NCBI RefSeq assembly: GCF_007858535.1
Contig: NZ_CP040174.1
Coordinates: 1,984,001-2,048,000, forward strand
Length of the DNA stretch: 64,000 nucleotides
Source: Arthrobacter sp. UKPF54-2
GTDB lineage: Bacteria > Actinomycetota > Actinomycetes > Actinomycetales > Micrococcaceae
Direction: 5' to 3'
Shown here piece after piece: positions 54,569-63,151 of this stretch. The notes below the pieces were generated by a model. The model was not told the origin of the DNA. It saw only the letters and a program-made list of their open reading frames with translations, and searched no databases. A program made the position numbers and the translations under genes. How positions within the stretch are numbered: position 1 is the first letter of the stretch; the number at the start of each line of letters is the position of its first letter.

Positions 54569-56251
54569 CTAGAAAGCCGCCGGGTGGCCGTCCGCCGGGA
54601 GGTCCACGGTAAAGGTGCTCCCGCGCCCCGGAAGGGTGCTGCACGAGATGGAGCCGCCGTGGCCTTCCACGATCGCCTTGGTGATGGACAGGCCGAGGCC
54701 GGCCCCCGGGATGGCCCCATCCCGGACCGCCGGGCTCCGGAAGAAGCGGGTAAAGACCCTGGCAGCGTCGGCCGCTGTCATGCCGATGCCGCTGTCCTCC
54801 ACCTGCAGCAGCACCCGGCCGCCATCGGCGCGGGCCGAGACCGTCACCGCGCCGCCGTCGGGGGAGTACTTGATGGCGTTCGAGACCAGGTTGTCCAGCG
54901 CCTGGCTGATGCGCAGCGGGTCCACGTTCGCCCACAAAGGCGCCGGAACGTCCATCGAGAGTGAGACCTGCGAGGACTGGGCATGGGCCTGCGCGGAGCC
55001 GAGGCTTGCCTCGACAAGCCCGGCCAAGTCGGTCTTCCTCGGATGGACCTGAACCGCGGAGTTGGCGGACATCAGCAGGTCGGAGACCAGTGCCAGCAGC
55101 CGTTCAGCGTTTCGCTGGGCCACCTCGATCCGGCGCAGCACCGTCAGCGGCAGCTCCTCGCCGAGGACCAGGTCGAGGTTGCCGATGATCGATGTCAGCG
55201 GGGTCCGGAATTCGTGCGAGACCGTCGCGACCACGTCCTCCTTGGCCGCCAGGGCGTTCACCAGCCCGGTCACCTCGTTGTAGACCACGACGGCGCCGCG
55301 GAAGTCGCCGTCGTCGTTCTTCAGCGGCCCGGCCCCGGTGGAGACCACCCGGCTACCGGGCGCCGCCCCAAAGCAGACCAGGTGGTCCGCGAAGGATTCG
55401 CCGGCCAGGGCCCGGCGGAGCGGCCGCCGTTCGGGAGGCAGTGGCGTTGACTGGTCCCGGCCCGTCAGCAGGAGGCGCTCTTCCCGTTCCGGATCCTCGG
55501 GCCCGGCCCCACCCGGCGGTGCTGCGGACGCCTCCAGCCGGGCCTGCCAGCTGTTGGTGAGCAGCCGCCGGCCGTCGGCGCCGACCGCCACGATGCCGAC
55601 GTCGACGGTGTCCAGGATGGTGTTCAGGAGCCGCTCGCGCTCCCGGCTTTCCGAGAGGAGGGCCTGCAGTTCCGCCTCCTTGGCCTCGACCTTGCGTTGC
55701 TGGCGGCGCAACTGCGCCCTGGCGAACTGCATGGCCAGCGAGACGGCCAGCGTCATCAGGGCCAGGAGAAGCACTGTGGCGATACGCCCGGGACCGTTGT
55801 CAGCACCTCCGGCGAAGAACCAGGGCAGCCCTGCCAGCAGCGGACCGAAGAAACTGAGGGGCAGAATTACGGCGGGGGAGAGCCTGGAAGCGGAGATCCA
55901 GACGACCGGCAGCACGGAGAGCACCCCGAGGCCCGGGAGTTCCTCCGCCGCAGCGACCCGGCTCAGCCCGATCGCGGCCAGGTCCAGGACCGGGATCGCC
56001 AAAGGGGCGAGCGGACCGAACCGTTGCCACGGCACAAAGAGGCTGGCGAGGAACAACACGGCATGCAGGGCCAGGGCGGCCTGGCCCGAGGCGCTCGATA
56101 CGTGGAGGTTCCAGGCGGCAGGTGCGGCCGCGACGCCGGCGGCGAACACCAGGGTCAGGGGCAGTTGGCTCGCCACCACCCGGGCACGCGGGGGCAAAGC
56201 GCCAAAGTGGCGGTCGACGCCCACGCCGTTAACCAGCCGCCGTTCACTCAA
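54569..56251 (-). CDS. PAS-containing sensor histidine kinase
   Basis: The 560-residue protein has four to six hydrophobic helices in residues 30-175, a short coiled coil (178-210) and a PAS-like domain (about 212-325). A HisKA domain follows with phospho-acceptor His346 in VATVSHEFRTPLTSIIGNL, then a HATPase domain with N box QALDNLVSNAIKYSPDGG, G1 VEDSGIGM and G2 GAGLGLSI. It starts at TTG 56251. It is divergent from the OmpR-type regulator gene at 56485 (233 nt), the likely partner. Downstream it converges on truA. Confidence 0.9.
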   Translation of the reverse strand: MSERRLVNGVGVDRHFGALPPRARVVASQLPLTLVFAAGVAAAPAAWNLHVSSASGQAALALHAVLFLASLFVPWQRFGPLAPLAIPVLDLAAIGLSRVAAAEELPGLGVLSVLPVVWISASRLSPAVILPLSFFGPLLAGLPWFFAGGADNGPGRIATVLLLALMTLAVSLAMQFARAQLRRQQRKVEAKEAELQALLSESRERERLLNTILDTVDVGIVAVGADGRRLLTNSWQARLEASAAPPGGAGPEDPEREERLLLTGRDQSTPLPPERRPLRRALAGESFADHLVCFGAAPGSRVVSTGAGPLKNDDGDFRGAVVVYNEVTGLVNALAAKEDVVATVSHEFRTPLTSIIGNLDLVLGEELPLTVLRRIEVAQRNAERLLALVSDLLMSANSAVQVHPRKTDLAGLVEASLGSAQAHAQSSQVSLSMDVPAPLWANVDPLRISQALDNLVSNAIKYSPDGGAVTVSARADGGRVLLQVEDSGIGMTAADAARVFTRFFRSPAVRDGAIPGAGLGLSITKAIVEGHGGSISCSTLPGRGSTFTVDLPADGHPAAF

Positions 56252-56484
56252 AGACCAGTGCCCCTTCCTTGCAACTGGAGTTTACATTGCTGTCACACTA
56301 ACTTGACATTAAACAGATGAAAGTTGCCTGTGTTACTGCGCCGGTGTCCGGAATCGGCGCCCGGGGTGGGTATTGTGGCAGGACATGCGTACGCCGTGGC
56401 CCTGCGGCGCGGCGTGGCAACCGGGGCATGGGGCCCCGGGGTGTAGCGGCCTTGGAGCCGACCGGCATCGGATGTGAGGGTGGC

Positions 56485-57249
56485 ATGACTGACCTTGGGG
56501 TGGCCGTCGTTGTTGAGGACGACGCGGATGTGCGCAACCTCGTGGAGGCGGTGCTCCGTCAGGCCGGTTTCGAGGTGCATTCGGCCGCCGGGGGGCGGGA
56601 AGGCGTCGAGGTAGTCCGGCACCGGGAAGCGGATGTTGTCACCCTGGATGTGGGCCTGCCCGATATCGATGGGTACGAGGTGCTCCGCCGGGTCCGGCAG
56701 TTCAGCGACGCATACATCGTGATGCTGACCGCACGGACGGACGAACTCGACACGCTGACGGCGCTCCACACCGGCGCCGACGACTTCCTGACCAAACCGT
56801 TCCGGCCCCGTGAGCTGCGTGCCCGGGTCGCGGCGATGATGCGGCGGCCGCGGCACGACGGCCACGGGGTGTTGTCCCTGGCACCCGCTCGGAATGTCGA
56901 CGCCGCCGAGGCCCCGGATAACGTCCTGCGGCACAACGGGCTGGCGCTGAACCCCGAGATGCGTTCCGTGACGGTCGACGGGGAGCCGCTCGCCCTCACC
57001 CGCAGCGAGTTCGACCTCCTGCAGGCCCTGCTGCGGGGTGCCGGCGCCGTGAAATCCAAGACCGAGCTGGTGCGCGTGGTGCGCGGGGAGTACTACCGCG
57101 CCGATGCCTACATCAGCGAGTCCGACGAACGGGCCGTTGAGGTGCACATCGGCAACCTGCGCCGAAAACTTCGGGAAGACCCGCTGCAGCCGCGCTGGCT
57201 CCAGACGGTGCGCGGCGTGGGCTACCGGCTGGCGCCCGTTCGCTCCTAG
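56485..57249 (+). CDS. OmpR-family response regulator
   Basis: The 254-residue regulator has a receiver domain (acidic pair in VVVEDDADV, Asp55 in VVTLDVGLPDIDGYE, Lys in FLTKPFRPRE) and a winged-helix DNA-binding domain (LTRSEFDLLQALL, AVEVHIGNLRRKLRED, VRGVGYRLAP). ATG 56485 follows GAGGGTGGC; a frame back to 56317 encodes a Cys/Gly/Arg-rich leader with no homology and is rejected. The stop overlaps that of the convergent Hpt-like gene by 4 nt. Confidence 0.92.
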   Translation: MTDLGVAVVVEDDADVRNLVEAVLRQAGFEVHSAAGGREGVEVVRHREADVVTLDVGLPDIDGYEVLRRVRQFSDAYIVMLTARTDELDTLTALHTGADDFLTKPFRPRELRARVAAMMRRPRHDGHGVLSLAPARNVDAAEAPDNVLRHNGLALNPEMRSVTVDGEPLALTRSEFDLLQALLRGAGAVKSKTELVRVVRGEYYRADAYISESDERAVEVHIGNLRRKLREDPLQPRWLQTVRGVGYRLAPVRS

Positions 57250-57704
57250 CGCTCCCAGAGGATGTAGCTGAACTGCAGCTCATCCACGGTTTCGCTGCCG
57301 CGGGCGGCCACGTCATCCAGGCGTGAGGCGGCCTCCGCCAGGTGGCCGGACCGGATGGCTTCCTCCAGATCGGCCGCGAGTTCGGCCAGGCGCAGGCCGC
57401 CCACCATCGACGAGGACGTCTTGAGGCTCAGCGCGGCGTCAAGCGCGGCAGCCTGGTCGCGGCGGTCCAGGGCCGTGGCCAGGGCCTCATAGCGCCGGTC
57501 CCACATCTGGGCGTAGTCCCGGGCGAAGCCTTTGGCGACGGCGGCGCTGTTCAGCTGCTCGCCCAGGTCCTGCAGGGCTGCCGGGTCCACCAGCGGCGCG
57601 GCACCGGAGCCCGGTGCCGCCAGGGGGGCTCCGCCGGCGGGAGCTTCGGCGGCAAGCACGGGGCCCGTTTTTCCGTCGTCGGGGCAGGCAGCTAAAAGAG
57701 ACAT
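57246..57704 (-). CDS. Hpt-like phosphotransfer-domain protein lacking the phospho-histidine
   Basis: The 152-residue protein has a Gly/Ala/Pro-rich N-terminus (1-38) and a helical region (about 45-150) with the Hpt pattern. Where Hpt domains carry H-x-L-K-G-S-S, this one reads LSLKTSSSMVGGLRLAELAA, with Leu92 at the histidine position. So it probably cannot accept phosphate in the normal way. It follows the tad genes (97 nt) on the same strand and converges on the response regulator. It may have become a binding or scaffold domain. Confidence 0.75.
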   Translation of the reverse strand: MSLLAACPDDGKTGPVLAAEAPAGGAPLAAPGSGAAPLVDPAALQDLGEQLNSAAVAKGFARDYAQMWDRRYEALATALDRRDQAAALDAALSLKTSSSMVGGLRLAELAADLEEAIRSGHLAEAASRLDDVAARGSETVDELQFSYILWER

Positions 57705-57800
57705 GGCACTACGGTACTAGGTGTCCGGACCGGCGCCGGAGGGACCGAGCTATCCTGCGGAAACCCTGCGGCTATCCTTGACCCGCACTTCACCGCCTGC
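57705..57800. other. Spacer between tadC and the Hpt-like gene
   Basis: 96 nt without a gene, hairpin or promoter that I can support. The Hpt-like gene may be expressed with the tad operon or from an unrecognised promoter. Confidence 0.4.
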
Positions 57801-58682
57801 TCAGTGGCCACTGAAAGTCTCGATGGCGTTGATCACGGCGGGCCCTAGAATGGCGATAAAAAGCACCGGAAAGATGAAGAACAGCAGCGGGAACAGGATG
57901 GTGACCGGGAGCTTCATAGCCTTCTCCTCGGCCCGCTGGCGGCGCTTGACGCGCATCACCTTCGCCTGGATCCTGAGCACCCTGCTGATCGCGATGCCGT
58001 AGGTGTCGGCCTGCACCACGGCCTGGACGAAGCTGCGCAGCTCCGGGATGCTGGTCCGCTCCGCCAGGGCCTGGTACGACTCCCGCCGGGTGCGCCCCAC
58101 CTGCATGTCCTGCAGGGTGCGGACCAGTTCCTCGGCGAGCGGGCCCTTCCCGTTTTCCCCGGCCCGGGCCATGGCACCCTCAAACCCCAATCCGGCCTCG
58201 ACTGAAATGAGCATCTGGTCCAGGGTGTTGGCCAGTTCCAGCTGCATGATCTTCTGGCGCTCCTGGCCTTTGCTGTACAGCAGGAGGTCCGGGATGAAGT
58301 AGCCCAAGAGCATCACGAAGAGCCCGACCAGTTTCAGGACCGGCGCCGGGGTGCTGGCGAGCCACAGGCCCAGGAGGGCTCCCACCATCCCAAGTAGCGG
58401 TTTGGCCGCCAGCACCCGGCCGAGGGGGAGCGAGGCCGGGCGGCCGGCCAGGGCGAGCAGCCGGTCGAGTTTGCGGACGTAGGCCGTGGGGGTCAGGCGG
58501 TGGCCGAAGCGCTCCAGCAGTGCCGCCTTGGGCGGCCCGGCGGCCTGGGCCGGCCCGGAGCCCAGCGAGAGCATGTCCCGGATGGCGCGCTGGGATTTCC
58601 GGTCCACGGCAAGCAGGGACCACACGGTGTAGGCAAGCGGACCGCAGATCAGCAGGATGCCGGCAAGGATCAAGGGACTCAT
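57801..58682 (-). CDS. tadC: Tad pilus inner-membrane protein TadC (GspF family)
   Basis: The 293-residue protein has an N-terminal membrane helix, two central ones (about 90-130) and a C-terminal helix (LPVTILFPLLFFIFPVLFIA). Its T2SSF domain contains LANTLDQMLISVEAGLGFEG and ADTYGIAISRVLRIQAKVMR. TadC pairs with TadB to form the platform driven by the TadA ATPase. The gene starts 7 nt after the tadB stop. Confidence 0.9.
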   Translation of the reverse strand: MSPLILAGILLICGPLAYTVWSLLAVDRKSQRAIRDMLSLGSGPAQAAGPPKAALLERFGHRLTPTAYVRKLDRLLALAGRPASLPLGRVLAAKPLLGMVGALLGLWLASTPAPVLKLVGLFVMLLGYFIPDLLLYSKGQERQKIMQLELANTLDQMLISVEAGLGFEGAMARAGENGKGPLAEELVRTLQDMQVGRTRRESYQALAERTSIPELRSFVQAVVQADTYGIAISRVLRIQAKVMRVKRRQRAEEKAMKLPVTILFPLLFFIFPVLFIAILGPAVINAIETFSGH

Positions 58683-58689
58683 CGGAACC

Positions 58690-59622
58690 TCAGAACTTCA
58701 AATCGATGATCTTGCGCATCCACAGACCACCAATGGTCATCAGGATCACGGAGGCAGCCATCATGGCCCAGCCCAGCGGGTTGGTGAACATGACGTTCAT
58801 GTAGCCGGGGTTGACCAGCATCAGCATGAGCACAATACCGATCGGCATGGCCATCAGGATGTAGGCGGAAAACTTGCCTTCGGCCGCGAGGGACTTGATG
58901 TGGCCCTTGATCTCGGCGCGCTCGCGGATGGTCTCATTGACCTGGTCCAGCACCTCGGCGAGGTTGCCGCCCACCTCCCGATTGATCTGGATGGCCTGCG
59001 CGATCCACACAAAGTCCTCATTGCACATCCGCCCAGCTGTGTCGTTCAGCGAGGCCAACAGATCTCGGCCAAGGCTGGTCTCGGTGATGACGCGGCGCAT
59101 TTCCTCCGCCGTGGGGCTCTGCGATTCACTGCCGGCGGCGTCGATCGCCCGCAGGATGCTGTGCCCGGCCCGCAGGCCGCCGGAGAGCAGTTGCAGGGTG
59201 TCGCCCAGCTGGTCATCGAATTTGGCGCGGCGCTTGCCGGACAGGACTGTGAGGACCACGTGCCCGGCCACTGGGGCGAGCGCCACCAGCAAGATGGCCA
59301 GCAGGAGACCGCCGACGACGAAGCCGGCAAGTGCCCCCGCGAAGGCGCCAACCAGCAGCAGGACGTAGAAGTCGCCCTGGCCCATGCGGAGCCCCGCCTG
59401 CTCGAGGGCGTCCCGGTTGAACAGCTGGACTTTGCGCTGTGCGAAGAAGCCGTCCGCCAGGTTGACCGCGGAGCCGGCGAACCGGCTGAGCGAGGAATCC
59501 GTGACGGCCTGGACCGGGCGCCGTCGGTCCAGCGGAACGCGCGCGGTCCCCGGAGAGAGGACGGCCGTGGCCAGCAGGAGGACGGCAGTGACGAGGAAGG
59601 CGACGCCGACAGTCAGGGTCAT
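58690..59622 (-). CDS. tadB: Tad pilus inner-membrane protein TadB (GspF family)
   Basis: The 310-residue protein has an N-terminal membrane helix (1-25), a pair around residues 85-130, and a T2SSF domain (LGDTLQLLSGGLRAGHSILR, QINREVGGNLAEVLDQVNET), ending in two further helices. ATG 59622 gives the conserved hydrophobic N-terminus; a longer frame would run into tadA. It lies 7 nt downstream of tadA. Confidence 0.9.
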   Translation of the reverse strand: MTLTVGVAFLVTAVLLLATAVLSPGTARVPLDRRRPVQAVTDSSLSRFAGSAVNLADGFFAQRKVQLFNRDALEQAGLRMGQGDFYVLLLVGAFAGALAGFVVGGLLLAILLVALAPVAGHVVLTVLSGKRRAKFDDQLGDTLQLLSGGLRAGHSILRAIDAAGSESQSPTAEEMRRVITETSLGRDLLASLNDTAGRMCNEDFVWIAQAIQINREVGGNLAEVLDQVNETIRERAEIKGHIKSLAAEGKFSAYILMAMPIGIVLMLMLVNPGYMNVMFTNPLGWAMMAASVILMTIGGLWMRKIIDLKF

Positions 59623-59629
59623 GGCCGGC

Positions 59630-61153
59630 TCACGCCCTGCCGGCCGGAGCCAGGGGAGCCGCGAAGACGCCGGGGGAGACGTGGATACCCATGTCCTCGA
59701 ACCGGTCGATGAAGCGCGGCCGGATCCCGGTGGCCACCGGTTTGCCGAGGAACCGGCCGTGCGCGTCCACGCCGGCGGAATAGTCGAAGATAAAGGCGTC
59801 CTGGAGCGTGACGATGTCGCCCTCCATGCCCTGCACCTCCGTGACATGGGTGATGCGGCGGGTCCCGTCGCGCAGGCGGGAGATCTGCACGATCAGGTTC
59901 ACGGCGGAGGCGATCTGTTCGCGGATGGCGCGCAGGGGCAGGTCCATGCCGGCCATCAGGACGAGCGTTTCGAGGCGGGCGACGGCGTCGCGCGGCGAGT
60001 TCGAGTGGACCGTCGAGAGGGAGCCGTCGTGGCCGGTGTTCATGGCCTGGAGCATGTCGAGAGATTCGCCGCCGCGGACCTCGCCAACCACGATCCGGTC
60101 CGGCCGCATACGCAGGGAGTTGCGCAGCAGGTCGCGGATGGTGACCTCGCCCTTGCCCTCGGTGTTGGGCGGCCGGCTTTCCAGGCGCACCACGTGCTCC
60201 TGCTGGATCTGCAGTTCCACCGCGTCCTCGATGGTAACGATGCGCTCGTCGTGCGGCAGGAAGGAGGAGAGCACGTTGAGCAGGGTGGTCTTGCCGGTGC
60301 CAGTGCCGCCGGAAACGATGATGTTCAGTTTGGCCCGGACGCAGGCGTTCAGCAGCTCCGCCATTTCCGGGGTCAGGGTGCCGAAGTCGATCAGGTTGCG
60401 GACCGTGAGGGGCACCTTGGAGAACTTTCGGATGGTCAGCGAGGACCCGCCCACGGCCAGCGGGGGGATGACGGCGTTGACGCGGGAGCCGTCCTCGAGC
60501 CGCGCGTCCACAAGCGGGGACGACTCGTCGATGCGGCGGCCCACCTTCGAGACGATCCGTTCGATGACCTTGCGCAGGTGTTCCTCGGAGCTGAAGCGCG
60601 AATCGGTGAGGGTCAGCTGGCCTTTCCGCTCGACGTAGATCTGGTCCATCCGGTTGACCATGATTTCGGTGACCGCGGGGTCGTCGAGCAGCCGCTGGAG
60701 CGGGCCGTAGCCGAGCACGTCGTCGGCAACGTCGCGGACCAGGCGGGTGCGTTCCTCGGTGGAGAGCGGCACCTGTTCGGCGTCGATGATGCGGATCAGT
60801 TCATCGCGGGCGGTGGCGCGCAGCTCGTCCTCCTTGACCGCCGAATCACTGAACCGTGTGCCCATGCGCTCGAACAGGGCGGTGGCAGCGCGTTCCTTGA
60901 GTGCGGCAAAGGCGTCCACGGGCTGCTGGCCTTTCGCCCGGGCGGTGTCCGGGTGTTCCGCGAACGCCGACGCGGAGGCCGGCGCGGTGGCCGCGGCGAG
61001 GCGCGACGGCACGGGGCGTGAGGGTTCAGCGCGGGCCGCTCCGCCCAGCGGGGGAGTGGCCGGCGCTGCGGAAAGTGTAACCGGCGACGACGGCGGCACC
61101 GGATGCGTGAGCGGGCCGGCTTCCGCCGCGGAGAGGCGCTCGGAGAGTTTCAC
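59630..61153 (-). CDS. tadA: Tad pilus ATPase TadA (CpaF family)
   Basis: The 507-residue ATPase has a Pro/Ala/Ser-rich N-terminal ~75 residues, then the CpaF fold: VLGYGPLQRLLDDPAVTEIM, Walker A GGTGTGKTT (282-290), Asp and His boxes, and Walker B-like RPDRIVVGEVRGGE with MNTGHDGSLSTVHSNSPRDA. It should power assembly (and perhaps retraction) of Flp-type pili at the TadB/TadC platform. It abuts tadZ. Confidence 0.94.
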   Translation of the reverse strand: MKLSERLSAAEAGPLTHPVPPSSPVTLSAAPATPPLGGAARAEPSRPVPSRLAAATAPASASAFAEHPDTARAKGQQPVDAFAALKERAATALFERMGTRFSDSAVKEDELRATARDELIRIIDAEQVPLSTEERTRLVRDVADDVLGYGPLQRLLDDPAVTEIMVNRMDQIYVERKGQLTLTDSRFSSEEHLRKVIERIVSKVGRRIDESSPLVDARLEDGSRVNAVIPPLAVGGSSLTIRKFSKVPLTVRNLIDFGTLTPEMAELLNACVRAKLNIIVSGGTGTGKTTLLNVLSSFLPHDERIVTIEDAVELQIQQEHVVRLESRPPNTEGKGEVTIRDLLRNSLRMRPDRIVVGEVRGGESLDMLQAMNTGHDGSLSTVHSNSPRDAVARLETLVLMAGMDLPLRAIREQIASAVNLIVQISRLRDGTRRITHVTEVQGMEGDIVTLQDAFIFDYSAGVDAHGRFLGKPVATGIRPRFIDRFEDMGIHVSPGVFAAPLAPAGRA

Positions 61154-62347
61154 CTAGACCACCACCCGTCGGTGCAGCTTCTTCTGGGCGGTCGCGCGCC
61201 AAGCCGGATCGAAGCGCGTCACCAGCTGGCGGAGGCCCTTCACCGCCGGGTCCTTGCGGCCGTCCTGGAGCAGCGGGATCCCGCGGTTCGTGGAGTACGC
61301 CACGGCCTTGGAGCGCGGAATGCTGATATCCACCGGGGCGCCGATGGTGGCCTCGACGTCCTGGACGCTGAGCCCGGACTTCGAATCGGCCATGTTCAGG
61401 ACCACGTGGCGGGTCTCCGGGAGGAGGTCCAGCCGGCGCAGGATTTCCAGGCCCGAGCGGAGCCCGCGGATGCTGGGCACGTCCATGGCCGTCACCCAGA
61501 CGACGTCGGTGCACTGCTCCATCGCGGCCAGGCCCACCTCTGGCAGGCCGGGGGCGGTATCGATCACGACGTACTGGAACTGTTCCGCGAGCTGTTCGAT
61601 CAACCGGCTGACCTGCTGGGGCGTGATGTCGTCGGCTTCCACCGGGGTACGGGGGGCGCAGAGGGCGTAGATGCTGCTGGGGTGGACCGTGAGGAAGGCT
61701 TTGAGCACCAGCGAATCCTGGCTGGCCGACGGCGAGACGGCGTCGGTCACGGTGTCCTCCGGGCTAAGGTACAGGCCGGAGGCGACGTCGCCGAACTGCA
61801 GGTCCAGGTCCACGATCACGACGCCCATCGGGGCGACCCGCCCCAGGCCGATGGCGATGTTGGTGGCGATGGTGGTCTTGCCGACGCCGCCCTTGGGCGA
61901 GAAGACGCCGATCACCAGCCCGCGGGGCCCGCTGTCCGGGTTTTTCACCGCGGCGGTGCGGTTGCGGCTGGCGAAAGACTGGCAGGCGCGTTCCAGCAGC
62001 ACCCGGATCTGCGCCGGATCGGACCCCGGGCTGAGGATGTCGCGGATGCCGGCACGCATGGCCAGGAGCACGAAGTCCGGGTCGGGTTCACCCACCAGGA
62101 TGACGCTGAGCTCGGGCAGCTGGACGTCGAAGACGGTGGCGAGCCTCAGGGCATCCTCGATGGGAACGTCCGGGCCCAGGATGAGCACCTCGGGGCGTTC
62201 CTGGTCGAGGTTGGCGAACAGCTCGCCGGGGTCCGCAGGGTTGACGAAGGCGAAGGTCTGGACGCCGCCGGGCAGTCCGCCCCCGACGGCCTGCCGGACC
62301 CGCGCGTCGAAGTCGGCGTTGGGCGTGATCAGGACAAAGCGGCTCAT
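61154..62347 (-). CDS. tadZ: TadZ/CpaE-like pilus localisation ATPase
   Basis: The 397-residue protein has an N-terminal receiver-like domain (1-125; RPEVLILGPDVPIEDALRLA and IRDILSPGSDP) without an obvious phospho-acceptor context. A MinD/ParA-type ATPase domain follows with the deviant Walker A FSPKGGVGKTTIATNIAIGL (Lys152 and Lys158). TadZ/CpaE proteins place the Tad machine at the cell pole. The ATG overlaps the cpaB stop by 4 nt (ATGA). Confidence 0.92.
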   Translation of the reverse strand: MSRFVLITPNADFDARVRQAVGGGLPGGVQTFAFVNPADPGELFANLDQERPEVLILGPDVPIEDALRLATVFDVQLPELSVILVGEPDPDFVLLAMRAGIRDILSPGSDPAQIRVLLERACQSFASRNRTAAVKNPDSGPRGLVIGVFSPKGGVGKTTIATNIAIGLGRVAPMGVVIVDLDLQFGDVASGLYLSPEDTVTDAVSPSASQDSLVLKAFLTVHPSSIYALCAPRTPVEADDITPQQVSRLIEQLAEQFQYVVIDTAPGLPEVGLAAMEQCTDVVWVTAMDVPSIRGLRSGLEILRRLDLLPETRHVVLNMADSKSGLSVQDVEATIGAPVDISIPRSKAVAYSTNRGIPLLQDGRKDPAVKGLRQLVTRFDPAWRATAQKKLHRRVVV

Positions 62348-63117
62348 TTGTAGACCTCGGGTCGGGTCATGATGCCCGGGCGGGCAGCTTCAGTAGCATC
62401 GAGCGGTTCCTTGCTCAACCAGATACTCGCGATGTCCGCGAAGTTGGAGGCGTAGACGATCTTCGTAGCGTCCGGCTCATTGACGGCGACGGTGAGGAGC
62501 AAGGAGCCGGTAGGCAGCGAGGTGTCCTCCGCGGGGGCGGCCGCTGCGCCGCTGGGGGTCGACTGCGGGCTGGGTGTCGCCACGGGTGCGCGTTGCACCG
62601 CCGTTATTAGAACCTTGTGGATGGAGAGCTGGGTGGTCTCACCCTTGCCCTCCATTCCGCCGTTCTTCAGGTTGATGAAGATGCCGACGTGGTCCCCGAC
62701 GGCGATACGGCCGCCGACCACCCGCTGCGGTTCGAGCTGGAAGGAGACCTCCTGCAGTCCTTTGGGTACTTCCACCGACCCGCTGGTCTTGAGCGCCTCC
62801 GGCTCGACCAGCCGCTCGGCCACGAGCTGCTCGCCCGGGAGCAGAGCGACGGCGGTGACCTTCCCAGCCAGCCCGTCCAGGTTCTTCAGCGCCGTTTTGG
62901 AGACAGCCTTACCGGGAAGTTCCTGGCTGGTGACAAAGGCGGCAAGCGTGGCGACCGGGGTTCCTGCGGGAACGGCCTTTTGCACGACCATCACGGTGAC
63001 CGGTTCCAGGTTCTGCAGTGCCCTGCTGTCGGCGCCCTGGGCGTAGCTGACAACGAGGATGGCACCAACAATGGCCAGGACAACGGCGGCCAGTCCTGCC
63101 AATAAGCGTGACTTCAA
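62344..63117 (-). CDS. cpaB: Tad pilus assembly protein CpaB (SAF domain)
   Basis: The 257-residue protein starts at TTG 63117, preceded on its strand by AGGAGCAGTTT. It has one N-terminal membrane helix (LLAGLAAVVLAIVGAILVVS), a SAF-like domain (VVQKAVPAGTPVATLAAFVT, VALLPGEQLVAERLVEPEAL) and an RcpC/CpaB C-terminal domain (VSFQLEPQRVVGGRIAVGDH). In Gram-negatives CpaB works with a secretin; here no secretin is expected, and it probably sits outside the membrane. A frame further upstream is rejected because it lacks a start and a ribosome site. Confidence 0.85.
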   Translation of the reverse strand: MKSRLLAGLAAVVLAIVGAILVVSYAQGADSRALQNLEPVTVMVVQKAVPAGTPVATLAAFVTSQELPGKAVSKTALKNLDGLAGKVTAVALLPGEQLVAERLVEPEALKTSGSVEVPKGLQEVSFQLEPQRVVGGRIAVGDHVGIFINLKNGGMEGKGETTQLSIHKVLITAVQRAPVATPSPQSTPSGAAAAPAEDTSLPTGSLLLTVAVNEPDATKIVYASNFADIASIWLSKEPLDATEAARPGIMTRPEVYK

Positions 63118-63151
63118 AAACTGCTCCTGAACTTGTTGGTGGACGAGTCTG

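Noticed and set aside
56317..56484. Long N-terminal extension of the OmpR-type regulator
   Set aside because: 56 extra residues rich in Cys, Gly and Arg with no homology; ATG 56485 has a ribosome site and gives the normal receiver start.
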